Origin: Chlorophyllum brunneum
Lineage: Eukaryota > Basidiomycota > Agaricomycetes > Agaricales > Agaricaceae
DNA: 64,000 bases
Direction: 5' to 3'
Assembly: GCA_963576785.1 (NCBI GenBank)
Contig: OY756139.1
Coordinates: 2,294,001 to 2,358,000 of the forward strand
A program made the translations under genes and the position numbers. The notes below the pieces were generated by a model. The model made no database searches, was not told the origin of the DNA, and worked only from the letters and a program-made list of their open reading frames with translations. Each line of letters opens with the position of its first letter. Position 1 is the first letter of the stretch. Shown one piece after another: positions 9,700-21,138 of this stretch.

Positions 9700-12434
9700 A
9701 TGGCCAAGTCGTACTCGTTTCCGGCCTTCTATGCCTGCTACCTATTGAGGTCTGTTCAAGCCCTCCGCTCGTACAGAAATTACATCGGCAGCACCAGAGA
9801 CCCTGTCCGCCGTCTAAAGTGCGTCTCCAATTCATCTCGGCCGACAAACAAATTTAACCCAGCCATAGACAACACAATGGCCTCCTCTCAGGTGGCGCCC
9901 GGGAAACGGCCGCGTATCGGCCCTGGGCCATGCAACTTCTCGTTCACGGCTTTCCGTCCAGGCCCGTACGTCCCACGCATCACCTGCCGCAGTAAAACTT
10001 GATCTATCAACGACATCTCAGGCTGCGAATACTTTTGAATACGCATGGCAGAATCCCCATAAATCCAGATATCTTAGGGATGAAACCGGGTGCCCTATCT
10101 TTGAGAAACGTGGGACGCGACTAATACGCAACATCATGTTCGTTTCATTCGGCCCCCTGCAAGGTCGTGTGCTCAAACTTCCTGCCTATAGGGTTCTGCA
10201 AAAGATGGTCCAAGTACACCCGTTTAGTAAATGGCCTCTCCACGTCAAAATTTTCACCGAGGAAGCTGTACATTGTTGGAATACACTTGCCTCTACTTCA
10301 TCTTCGTTTCCCCAGCTCCATTGCGCTGGCCTCGGCGGCAAAAACAACGCATTTACGAGGGAGAAACAGCAGCTAAACCAAAGACGGCACCATGTGCTAT
10401 TCCCTCCTGGGTTTACCTGCTCTGTTGAGTTAGAAGGCGTGGATGGGTCTAGCGGATTGCAAGGTTCCGGACGAGAAGGCCCAGTGTGCGTTACTGATGG
10501 TGAGCATTCCAATTTCCTGGGTACTTTTACTTCAATTTTGGAGCATTCGAAGTTCCGTTGCTCTGGTTATGATTCTGGGTTTCATAATCTTGTTCGGTCC
10601 AACAGTGGTCCGCTTCCCCCGCCTTCGCCAGTCAGCTAAATCCCAGATATGAAATCACTTGCGTATATATTTCAGCGCTGATCCATGGATCCGGGTCCAC
10701 CCAGTGAACTTCTATTACTCTTCCTGGATATGTTTCAACGTCACAGTCTTTGAATACCTTTTCTTTTTTTTCCGATTCCTTCTCGCTTCGTTTCCCGTGA
10801 TCATCAGTATCCGAACCTGATTACTCCCCCCACTCGCTTTTTATATCTTGCTTCTAAATTTATTACCCCGCTTTCTCATAAGCGGGAGGAAAATCCGATG
10901 TCTTCTATTATTGTTTGATTCGCATAACATCGCAACAGTGATACTGATTTATGATATTAATCGTTTACAGAGCACTTTACAGCGCCTTACCTCGCTAAGA
11001 ATACAGCGCTTATCGCATCAGGGCATCCCTTGAATTGCTCGGTATGCGCAGCACCACTACATGATTTTGCCAGCGTGCGTTCATTTCCCTTCGCTTCCTC
11101 CCAACCTCCATAATCTTAATAATTGACACAATCCCGAATCAACTCAGAATCATCTCGGAACCACACTTTGCACCCACATGGAATGTACATCCGTCTCTCA
11201 CCTGACATGTCTCGCAGAATCTTGGTTTGAGGCTGAACGTAAGCTGGTCTCCGCACCTTGTTGGAGCCCATCCACATCTTTCCCCTCTCATTCAGCTCCT
11301 TCCCCATCTACGCTCCATCCGTCCGCTTCATCTCGCCATCCCTCAGTACATTTACCCGCGTCCGTACTCTCAGCCTCCACCTCTATGTCTTTGTCATCAC
11401 CGGCGCCATCAACTTCTCGCTGTTTTCCATCATCATCGGCACCGCTATCATCGTCTCCTTCAACTCCAATATCTACACCAGGCAGTCTCGGTACTAAAGT
11501 CAAGTCCAACCCACGCGCAACTTCAACCCTACCTCCATTCAGCCTGGATAAAGGTGCCCTCCCTCGTGGGGGTACATGTATCTCATGTGGGACATATACC
11601 CTATGGGGTGATATCATCAAGGGCTGTTATAGACGACATACCGGTTTCGTTTCAGTTAGCAGTACCCTCGATGACGAAATGCTCGAAGCGGATGAAGAAG
11701 CAGAAATGCTGAAAGAGCATGAAAAGGTGACGATGGAGGGACTTTCGGACTCAGGTTCGCGCTTGGATGTCAGTGATCCCTTGGCCAAGCAGTTAGAGCT
11801 GCTTAAGCTTGAGGGTAGCACGCCTAGGAGGGCTAGGCAGGGTAGACTTGCCAATGCGCAGGCTGTGACTATTGAAACGCCTAGTAACACTACCATGAGC
11901 TCTACGGCTAAAACTAGAGGACCTGGGCGGCCGAGAAAACTGGAATTGGAACCGAAACCAGAGTTGGATCTGGCTACACATTCGAATGTCAAAGCAAAGT
12001 CGGAACCGGAATCAGAGCAGGAACAACGACAGGTAATGCCACGAAAGCGTGGAAGGCCTAAAAAACTCGCTGCTTCAATTTATACAACTACGACTACGAC
12101 TACGACCACAGAGGGAAACCGTGATCTCTCCAGTAAACCTCGACGCGGGAGACCAAGGAAAAATACAACCTTTGAGTGTATGCTGACTGTTCAGAAAGGC
12201 CAGCATGAAGAGACCATAATTAATCTGTCAACTCCGTCCGAGGCTAGGCGTAGAGGAGCAGGAGCAGGAGCAGGAGCAGGAAATACTCAATTCACTGTAG
12301 TGAGACAGAGGAGAGGTCGGCCCCGACGTAGTTCCGGTAACGCTGGAGGAGAGGCCATCGACGTGTCTATGATGGACTCATGTTTGGAGGCTGGTGCTGA
12401 TTGCACTGAAACTCGAGTCTTGACTGACAGCTGA
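9700..12434 (+). CDS. SLX1: SLX1 structure-specific endonuclease subunit with C-terminal AT-hooks
   Basis: Catalytic partner of SLX4, cutting branched DNA such as Holliday junctions and flaps in the nucleus. Six exons (9700-9818, 9869-9965, 10022-10137, 10192-10499, 10971-11074, 11148-12434) give 676 residues. The GIY-YIG domain is at the N-terminus: FYACYLLRS, NYIGSTRDPVRRLKQHNG with the catalytic arginine, and FEYAWQNPHKS with the metal-binding glutamate. WPLHVKIFTEEA and the ELEGVDG block follow. The C-terminal zinc module starts with NCSVC near residue 235 and ends with CISCGTYTLWGDIIKGCYRR near residue 392; between them is a Ser/Pro-rich insert of about 110 residues that might in part be an unrecognised intron. 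After residue 410 there is an extra ~265-residue tail with four GRP-centred AT-hooks near 506, 547, 580 and 634. The fourth intron is 471 nt, far above the ~50-nt norm here. Confidence 0.9.
12085..12281 (+). repeat. Two coding microsatellites in the SLX1 tail
   Basis: An ACT/ACG triplet run near 12085-12110 encodes a threonine tract, and an imperfect GGAGCA hexamer array near 12254-12281 encodes alternating Gly-Ala. Both lie between AT-hooks, in what should be a disordered part, and are likely to vary in length between strains. Confidence 0.6.
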
Positions 12435-13259
12435 TGAGGCAAGCGCAGGAGTCCGACATGGGCTATACAGGATGGCCCACACGATCCGAAATTTTTGATA
12501 AAGGGTCGACGGACTTTAATCCCGACCGACAAAATTATAACCCTGCGCCCCTGATTGATAGACACCAGTTGGGTAGGCATACGCCTTACTCAATTTGTCA
12601 ATCTCACAAACCTGTTCGGGTGCTCGCTTCTCTGATAACGACCGACGCAAGGGGGCACAAGTTTCCGATTCCCAGCTCTGGCCTCGCCTCTTCGTCCAGA
12701 CTCCCGACCCCCAGGTTTAGTCGCCGCTCCTACCAATGTTTTGCGCCTCGGACCGTTTCTTCCCTTTCCCGCTGAATTATAGTATATACTTCCATTCTAT
12801 ACCTTGGGTTTTCGCACTTGGTTCAACTCTTACGTCAATCAGCTTGGGATATCAAAATTATCTGCACAGTTTACCCATCGTCACTGCATATCCTCACATA
12901 CAGTACTCCACGCATATTCAACTCATCCCTTCTCATTCGCCACCTCGATGTTTCTCTCAACAGTTCCGCTGGTTCTGGGGTTCGTTTTGCCACCGTGCGG
13001 TAAAGATTTTCCGGGATCGCCTGGCTTATCGCCGACCATATCACGGTATACGTTACCGCTCTGCTGGTTTCCCCCAGGACCATAACTACCTGGGTAGACA
13101 GTTCGTGATCCAGAGAGATGGTCCTTGGAAAAACTGGTCTGTATTAGTATACATAATAACTATTACTGTGAGATATAGGACAAATGTACCAGTTTCGGAT
13201 GCAGGAAAAAATAATCTAGTCAACTGGTGACACAGACGAGCGTGCAAGATTAAGGAACG
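12435..13259. other. Convergent intergenic region between SLX1 and MED14
   Basis: About 0.8 kb. Open frames on the plus strand (for example 12736-13230) lack family motifs and are rich in residues typical of non-coding translation. I see no supported gene. Confidence 0.4.
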
Positions 13260-16200
13260 CTATTGGAAGGGAGCCCCAGATTCGCTACCACCGACGGCTA
13301 CCAGAGCTTCAGCTACCCGCGTATGTATCGCCTTCGCCAACTTGCGAACTGCAGTACATTCGCATACGACACCCACATCCACCCTCGCAATTTTACCAGG
13401 CTGTATATCACCAGCCGCTAGCGCATTTTTCACGACCTCTGCCACGATTTCACGAAATCGGGGTATAGGCTGTAGTCCTACTGCAGCTGAATCTGAATTT
13501 GATTCTCTGGAGAGACCCTTGACGGAATCAGGAGACGAAGGCGGAGATGCGTAGAGCGAACAAGAACCATCCAGGATGGCTACTCGTTGACGTGACATCA
13601 GCCGGAAATCCAAGGCGTGCCTAGTAGACACAGTAAACTTGAGATCAAAGCAGTGATATCAACATGTAAGACGTACCTGAGGTCACCGTACAACAGTCTA
13701 TACCATCCGGCTGCCTTCGGGTAAGTGTCTACGGCCCTATTCTTTCTCCCCTCATCCCTCCTGATGGCTTCCAGTTCCGTCACAATCGATAACGTCTCTC
13801 TCAGCAGTGTTACGAGGCGATGTAGTGAGGGCGCTAGGCGACCATGACCCCGCCGCAGAATATCCCTGAAGAACGGCTCTGCGTCGTCATGTGGGTTGAA
13901 AAGTTCTTCCTCGGGAATATCTTCATCCATGGGCACCCCCCGTGAAGATGGTGTCAATGCTGCTGGGAGCCTGCGACGAGCAAAGCGGAGGGCAAAATTA
14001 CCTCCTGTCGGTGAGAGCTGGTCTTCGCATGTTATTGAAACGGTATAATTCTGGAGAGTAAGTCAGTATCCCATTTGTGGTTACCCATGGGTCAACATGC
14101 CTCGGCATATGCAAACTCTACAGTCTGAAGGTCGAACGAGAGCAAATGAACATCACACCAATTATTTGCCTTGGACATTTGTGCGACTAAACAAAGCAAT
14201 GAATAGTCCCACCAAAACAAGAGCCAAAAAAAAAGTCACCTTCTCGTGCAATGACTACCATCTTTGACACCCTTGCCCACTCCTCCACAAACTCATTCAC
14301 ACAAGTATCCACGTTCTCCGACAAAAATGATACAACCGCCTCCTTCGTGTCATATATGATCCTCTTTGAAGGTCGGATGATAGCTCCCCCGGCCGTCTTG
14401 CCCATCGGCTGTTGAACGTATTTCAACTTGACACAGGTAATCACCTGAGCATTTTGTTCGGACCACCACCTGAGCGGTACAACGCGGATGTTTGGCATGG
14501 CAGCTTCTGCAGCAGGAACTCCTGAGAGAATGTCCCGGGATTGCACACATATTCCTGGGACTGAACGCGCAAGCGAGGACTGGGCGTGCGCTAGATCTGG
14601 TGTCACAAGCATACCACTTGTAGGATTGACATGTGTGAATGGGATGTGTTGCAACTTGAGCTGGCGCTCGACGTTCATATATGCCACTCGCGCACTGTTC
14701 AGTGAATATATTCAGTGTATTTGCGAACTGATTGAAGATCAACGTACCAGCAGTAGCTGTACAATTCTCGTAGCATCTGCGTTTCCAGGTCGAAACTACC
14801 TCACGGTGATTAGCCACACACAATCGACGGAAACGAAGGAAAACCTACTCTGGAAACCCAGGCGGTCTCTCCGGATGTTCTGCCACCCGCTTCCGCTTCA
14901 TATTGACCCTTACATCAGGATTTAAACTCTCCGCCACCTTCGACACGGCCAAAGTTTCCCTATGGATCCTGTCATAGTCCAGCCACGCAATATCTTCCAA
15001 GAGCATATGGGCAAACATGACATCCCGATTGGTAGACGTCGTTATGAGGGCAAACCGGAACCTTTCGTCCGTGATGACAATCACGAGGTAGTGGTCCGGG
15101 AAGTTGGTAAGTTGGATGAAAAGGTAACTACGTGCGTCCGGACCGAGTTTTTCCAGCTCTGGGTTGCAGACGTGAGTCACACCAAATATCACCCCTGTGA
15201 GCGCAAACACTCACCATCACGTTGGAAATTGCGCATACGGTAACTCTGCAGACCAAGATACTTGGCTTTTTGCTCTGCAAGATCCGTGATAGTCTAATTA
15301 AAATCCATGAGAACAGGACGCATGTGCATCGAACTCAGAACGAACCATAAATCGCAGCCGGAACAAGGCGTTGAAGAGAACAGTAGGATCTTCATTGATT
15401 TTTTCGGAGATAACGGCGAACCTGGGCACCCTTCCAGCGGCCGCGAGGTCACCAGTGTCCCTCAACGTTATCCGGCCCGTCCTGGGATCAATCGTAACAA
15501 TGACCACTTCATCCGCGCATAGATGAATACGAAGAGCAGGCGAGTCGACTATCCAAAGGTATGCATAAGTACATGGATAGGAAATCGCGAAACCCAACTC
15601 ACGTTCATCAACCCGTGTCACAACGCCGGGCGGACCAAACACTGCGCGTGCATAACTGGTTTGAAGCTGGTATTGGAAGGTCGCTAGTATTGCGGCTGTA
15701 TGCTTCTCGATTACGGCTTTGAGCATGGTTTCAAAGTCAAGACATTCTGGTTTCTGTAGAGAATCGTTATTTCCGCGAAATCTCGACAAGGTTCCCAAAC
15801 TTACCACTCGCAGACATTCCTCAGGAAGCAAAAGCTGATCAGGAGGAGGTATTACCCCAAGGGCACCTTTCTCCGGCTCCCACCTCACTTCAAACCGGAG
15901 GCCTTCAACCTCGTCGGAAAGTTTAGTATTACCTAGCTTAGCCTTCCGTTGAAGTTTGGCTAGCATCCTCGACTTCGGCGACCGGTCAGGACCAGAGCCC
16001 GCCTGAGGAGGGCCATGAGTTTCCACTATCGAGACAGTGACCTTGCCACCCAAGAGTGGGAGTTTAAACTTGCGATGTTGTTGGCCAGGGACAAGCGGTA
16101 GAGGTGGTCGTCTAGGTATTCCGCTCAGTGAACCGTGCACGATCAAAGAGCTAACACTTACATCCAGTATGAGACAGTCATAGATTTTCTATCTCGAGTC

Positions 16201-17696
16201 ATCTGCACTGTCATGTAGTTCGCCCATCCAAGCACGCGCATTCTTTGTGCCTGTAAAGCCAGGTCAGAGCAGCCTAAGTAGTGAAGTAAACCAGCATGCA
16301 CCTGATACCACAAAATCTCCAGCTGGTAGGACAATGTCATTAGCTCTGAAGCAGGATGTCACGTAAGAGCCCAGTAACAATCGATAGTGGTGATGGCTCA
16401 CGGAGGAAGTTGAAAACACGGATTAGAGGCGCATCTATATAACCAGGGGGTAGCTTGGGTCTGGGAGGAGCTTCAAAACCAGGTGATGCTTGTTCTAGTT
16501 CTGGTAGCTGCAAGTAGTATGCAAGTCTCGAGTCGGCCTCATCCGTGATATGGCGCTTGAGAATGCCAGTGGGTATTCGAGGAAACTCTATCGATAATGA
16601 GAGAGTGGTCAGGGCAGAAACTATACCCATACCTTGCAGGGTAGCTACGTCACCACCAACTTCGATCAGGAACTCGACATGAACAAAGAACCACCCATCG
16701 TCCGAGTCTGCACCACGAAGGCAGAGAGACATCTCGAATAGGTGTGGTACCGTGAAATAGACTCTGCCATCAGCTTGGGGGAGGGGGACAGTCAGCCAGC
16801 CCCTGCACCAGAACTAGAGATAATGACCCACCAATTCGGTACTGCGCCATCTCGACTGGAATAATTTCCGACATTCGCAGCCGATAACGGATAGCCTCCT
16901 CAATATCAGACAGTGTCTTAATGACTTGAGCGTCGGTTAATGGAGTTGGAGGAATGATGTATTTCTGTTTGGTTAATTTAGGATTGAAATGTTGCCAAGT
17001 AGTTCCATGTGTACCTTGATGCGCGTTGGCAAGCGCAGATATGATCCAGTGGTGAGAATGTCGAGAGAAGTGAGGAGATCGTGGTTACGGAGTCTACCAA
17101 AGGTTCACACTTCTGTAATAAGGGTCGGCGGTGAGAGACTTGCCTGGCGGCGTCCAAAGCGTCTTTGGCGTCTTTGAGGGCCCTTGTTACTTCCTCAAAC
17201 TGGTTGTTTTGACCCATGAGGAATGCGGTGATATTCTGCGCGACATGAACAACAGGGAGAGACGGGAACGCATATATTGGACATTACCATGCATTTCTGA
17301 ACAACGTCGGCATCCCTCGACCACTTTGCGACAGCATATAGTTTCACGACCTGCTTCTTTGTCCTGACTACCCAGTCCGCCAGACTCCTTTTCCTCGCCA
17401 CATCCGACATTCCGGGAAGGCTAGTGGAAGTGAATCAGAACTGAACTAAACTCCGAGTGGATGCAGTGTGCATACGTTTCCGCCATTTCGGACAGCTCGG
17501 CATAGATGGATTGGACGACGCGTTGAAGGAGTTCTTTGAGGTGTATCTGATCGTCGTAGACGACGGGGAGCTCGCGCTCGAGGAGGTGGAGCGGGACGTC
17601 ATCGGGGTCAGTGCTGGCGGCGCCATTTGGCTGGGGTGATGACAGTGGGGATTGGACGGCGTCGGCGGGGGGGATGGGGTGGGGATTGAGGGACAT
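13260..17696 (-). CDS. MED14: Mediator complex subunit 14 (scaffold)
   Basis: MED14 (Rgr1) links the head, middle and tail modules of Mediator and is needed for RNA polymerase II transcription. Nineteen exons from 17696 to 13260 sum to 1168 codons (1167 residues) with every intron phase matching. Early exons carry the signature: ELPVVYDDQIHLKELLQRVV, YAELSEMAETLPGMSDVARK, LADWVVRTKKQVVKLYAVAKW, LRNHDLLTSLDILTTGSYLRLP and RMSEIIPVEMAQYRIADGRV. Later blocks include LCLRGADSDDGWFFVHVEF, YLVIVITDERFRFALI and ARVAYMNVERQLKLQHIPF. Two introns, 17143-17094 and 14100-14051, must use GC-AG ends; the first begins GCAAGT, the classical GC donor. The start codon is only 95 bases from that of SCY1 on the other strand. 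Confidence 0.95.
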
Positions 17697-17791
17697 TGTG
17701 GATGGGAGGAAGGGTTAGCGGGCCAGCATGAAGAGATGCACGGGGCAGAGATCAAAGGCAGGTGTGCCTGGCCGACGACTCTTTCACACCC
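17697..17791. promoter_or_regulatory. 95-bp bidirectional promoter of MED14 and SCY1
   Basis: Only 95 bases separate two diverging start codons, so the 5' untranslated regions and core promoters must be short or overlap. No TATA box is evident. Coordinated or mutually limiting transcription is an inference from the spacing. Confidence 0.6.
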
Positions 17792-20700
17792 ATGGACTAC
17801 CTCAGAAACCTGGGATCAGCTCTTGTCCAGAAATCAGGCCTCACCCTTCCCTTCGCCCTCGGCAGCAAGCTCTCGTCGTTCGAGGGCCTCTATACCCTCT
17901 ACAACGCTACAAAACGAGTCAGTCATCCCCCCTCACCGTCCGCCCTCCTCACACCGCTTCCAGGAAGATGGCGCCCCTGTCTCCGTCTTTGAGTACGACT
18001 TCAGCGATCCCTCGCGACGCAACTTCAAGGCCTTCGCCCAGAATGCCCTCAAAAGGCTGCGCACAACCCGCCACCCAGATGTCCTCAAATTCATCGACGC
18101 CGTGGAATCAGACACGTCAATATTCATCATGACCGAACGGGTTCAGCCTCTTTCCAGCACCCTACCAGCATGGACATCCCGCAAGGCTCAAGAAAAAGAA
18201 GACTGGCTTCTATGGGGCCTGCACCGCATATCGGTACATCCTCCCTAACGCGCTTTCCTCTTCATCTCATGCTCCGTAGGTAGCCCTGACATTTCTCAAC
18301 GACTCCTGCGCGTCTACCCACGGAAGAATATGCACACATTCAATCTTTATCTCACCTTCCGGCGAGTGGAAGCTTGGAGGCTTTGAACTCCTCAGTAACC
18401 CCAAGGATCACAACGCCGTTCTCTATGTATGTTCCCTCGCCATCCGATCTTGTCTTGTGCTCAGTTTCTTAGAATCTTGGCGGCGTCTTCCCGTCCTCGT
18501 ACACATGGTCGTCCCCTGAGGTGAACAAGAGTGGCTGGTCGGAAATCAGACAGTGAGGAATATACTACTGAAAGCCAGACACTCATACGAACCCATCTAG
18601 ATATGATCCTGCAGCACCAGATGCTTATGCCCTGGGTCTACTATTGCACTCCGTCTTCAATCCGAATCAGCCCGCACCGGAAACCTCTCAACCACCCCAT
18701 CCCCCACCAACTGCCGCTTCGCGTGGATCTATACCCACCTCTGTGTTCAATGCATACAAGAAACTCCTAAATCCTAACCCAAAAAATCGACTCAACTCGA
18801 AAGGATTTCTTGACCTGGGCATGGCAGAGTCTGGCTTCTTCGCAACCAACAGACTCGTTAAAGTTTGTTTGGGCCTGGAGAACTTTTCTATAGAGAGTGA
18901 AGCGGAGAAAAATGCTCTCCTCAAGTGAGTAGGTTGTCTCCACATTTCTTAATACCAATTCAACTCTTGATCAGAACCCTCAAAGAATCAGCATTATCCT
19001 TCCCAACCGAATTCACCACTCACAAAGTCCTACCGTCTCTCATCTCAGCCCTCGAATTCGGCGGTGCAAGTGCAGCCACAATCCTACCCCTCGTCATCCA
19101 ATTTGGCAAGAACATGCCTCCTGAAGACTATCCTAACACTATCATCACCCCTCTAGTCAAGCTATTTGCAAGCCCAGATAGAGGAACACGAATGGCGTTG
19201 CTTGATCACCTTCCAGAATACGCCGATAAGCTGGACAAGAAGACGGTATCAGAGAAGATTTTCCCTCATCTTGTGAGTCCACGGAGCATTCCATCCTGCA
19301 GTTGCTTCATACCATTGGTAGCAAACCGGATTCTCAGACACCGTCGCTGTTATTCGAGAAGCAACCACAAAATCCATTGACCTCCTTGCACCCAAGGTAT
19401 TCTCCCATCTCTCTATACCCCACCCCATCACTAACCACACTCCTCCACAGCTCACAGACCGCCTTCTCAACAACGACCTTCTCCGGCTCCTTGCAAAGAT
19501 GCAAATGGACCCCGAACCCTCGATTCGGACGAACACCTGCATCCTAATCGGCCGACTGGGGCCGACTCTAGGCTACAATACTAAACGCAAAGTCCTCGTA
19601 CCCGCATTCACGCGTGCTCTAAAGGACTCATTCGTTCACGCACGAGTGGCTGGACTTATGGCGTTCATGGCAACCATCGATTGTTTTGAGATTGAAGATC
19701 TTGCGACAAAGGTGCTTCCGAATATTACGTTCACGTTGATCGATAAAGAGAAGTCAGTTTGTTCTCGATTTTGGCTCTAGATCTTTCTGATTGTTGATGT
19801 AGACTGGTGAGGGATCAAGCATTCAAGGCAGTCGAGCTATTTGTGAAGAAGCTGGAGGAACACGCAAAGGCGATGGTGTGTGGCCAATCACTCGCGTGCA
19901 TAAGCAAGCTCTAACATCTGGACCGTAGCCGGAGACTGTCGAGACAGATCCCACAGTGACTTCTAGCGACCAAATGGCTGGTGTCCTACCTATCCCAGGG
20001 GGACTCGTCAACACGGCAACAGGAGCTGCGGGTGCACTAGCGGGATGGGCCATCTCCTCTTTCGGTAAACGCGTACGTCCTCAAATCTCCTCTCCGCACC
20101 ACATGTCTAACCCTTGGGTTCCAGCTTGCTGCATCTGATCTCCAAACCTCTATGACCGCTGGATCCACTGCAGGAATGGACCAGCTCTCAAACGGCAGCA
20201 TGCCAGGGGGCCTTTCTCAATCTCCCCATATTGGCGAAATATCAGCCAAAGCATTCTCAGCACCGACAAACCTCCAGCCACAAACCCCTAGTCTATTATC
20301 CTCGCCTTCGGGTAAAGGCAAAGGTTTTCAACTGGGCGGTACGTCAAAGGGGAAGACAAATACCATCGCCGACTTTGCTAAAGAGCTGGAGGACGAGATT
20401 TCTATGCCTGGCGAGGATAACCCATGGGGAAATGATGACCTTATGGACATTAATGCCGACCAGGACGACTGGAGTGAGTCAAAAAGACCTCCCCACTTCT
20501 TGAGTAACTACTAACTCATCATCCTAGGCGCATTCGAAACAGCACCAGCCCCAAGCCCACCACCGCCTGTGGTCCAGCCTTTGCCAACACGGCTGACAAC
20601 AAGCAGCAATCTGCTGAATGGAACAAGTAACAGCACCCGAAAAACAAGCAACACGACAACGAAAGCAAGACTCGCACAGAGAGCTGTATCGCCCGCACCT

Positions 20701-20994
20701 TCAAGCTATCGCTCAACACCCGTTCAATCGCCACCCCTACCCGCTACAACAAATTGGGATGACAATGACGATTGGGGTAAAGACTTGACAATCTCCTCTG
20801 CACCAAGCTCAACCCAAACTTCCGCAACGCCGATGACAAAAGAGGATAAAGCTACAGAGATGGCGAGACGGAAAGAAGAGCGGAAACAGGTGAGTGTTTT
20901 TTGTGTTTGACGTCCCAAAGTCCAACTGTTGACATAATCATAGCGTATTGCCATGTTGAAAGAACAGAAGAAAAATGCTGCCAAGGCCTCATGA
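17792..20994 (+). CDS. SCY1: SCY1/CEX1-family pseudokinase with HEAT repeats
   Basis: Thirteen exons sum to 867 codons (866 residues). The N-terminal ~280 residues resemble a protein kinase but lack its catalytic residues: the VAIK lysine position reads VSVFEYDF, the HRD loop reads HGRICTHSIFIS and the DFG site reads GGFELL. Alpha-helical HEAT-type repeats follow from about residue 320 to 590 (TLKESALSFPTEFTTHKVLP onward, including HLPEYADKLDKKTVSEKIFP). The last ~200 residues are disordered and end in a basic coiled segment (EDKATEMARRKEERKQ to KEQKKNAAKAS). Family members (yeast Cex1, animal SCYL1) act in COPI-dependent Golgi traffic and in tRNA export. The start at 17792 (MDYLRNLGSALVQKSG) fits the family. 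It is head to head with MED14. Confidence 0.92.
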
Positions 20995-21138
20995 GACTTG
21001 AGATGTGGCATACATATATAGTTGCTTATGGATCTTCTGCGCCAATAGTACCTTACACTACATACAAATTCTAATTCCAGGTTATTATATACAAGGTTAA
21101 ACTCCTCAGTGCACAACACCTTGTTACGCCACCCTGCA

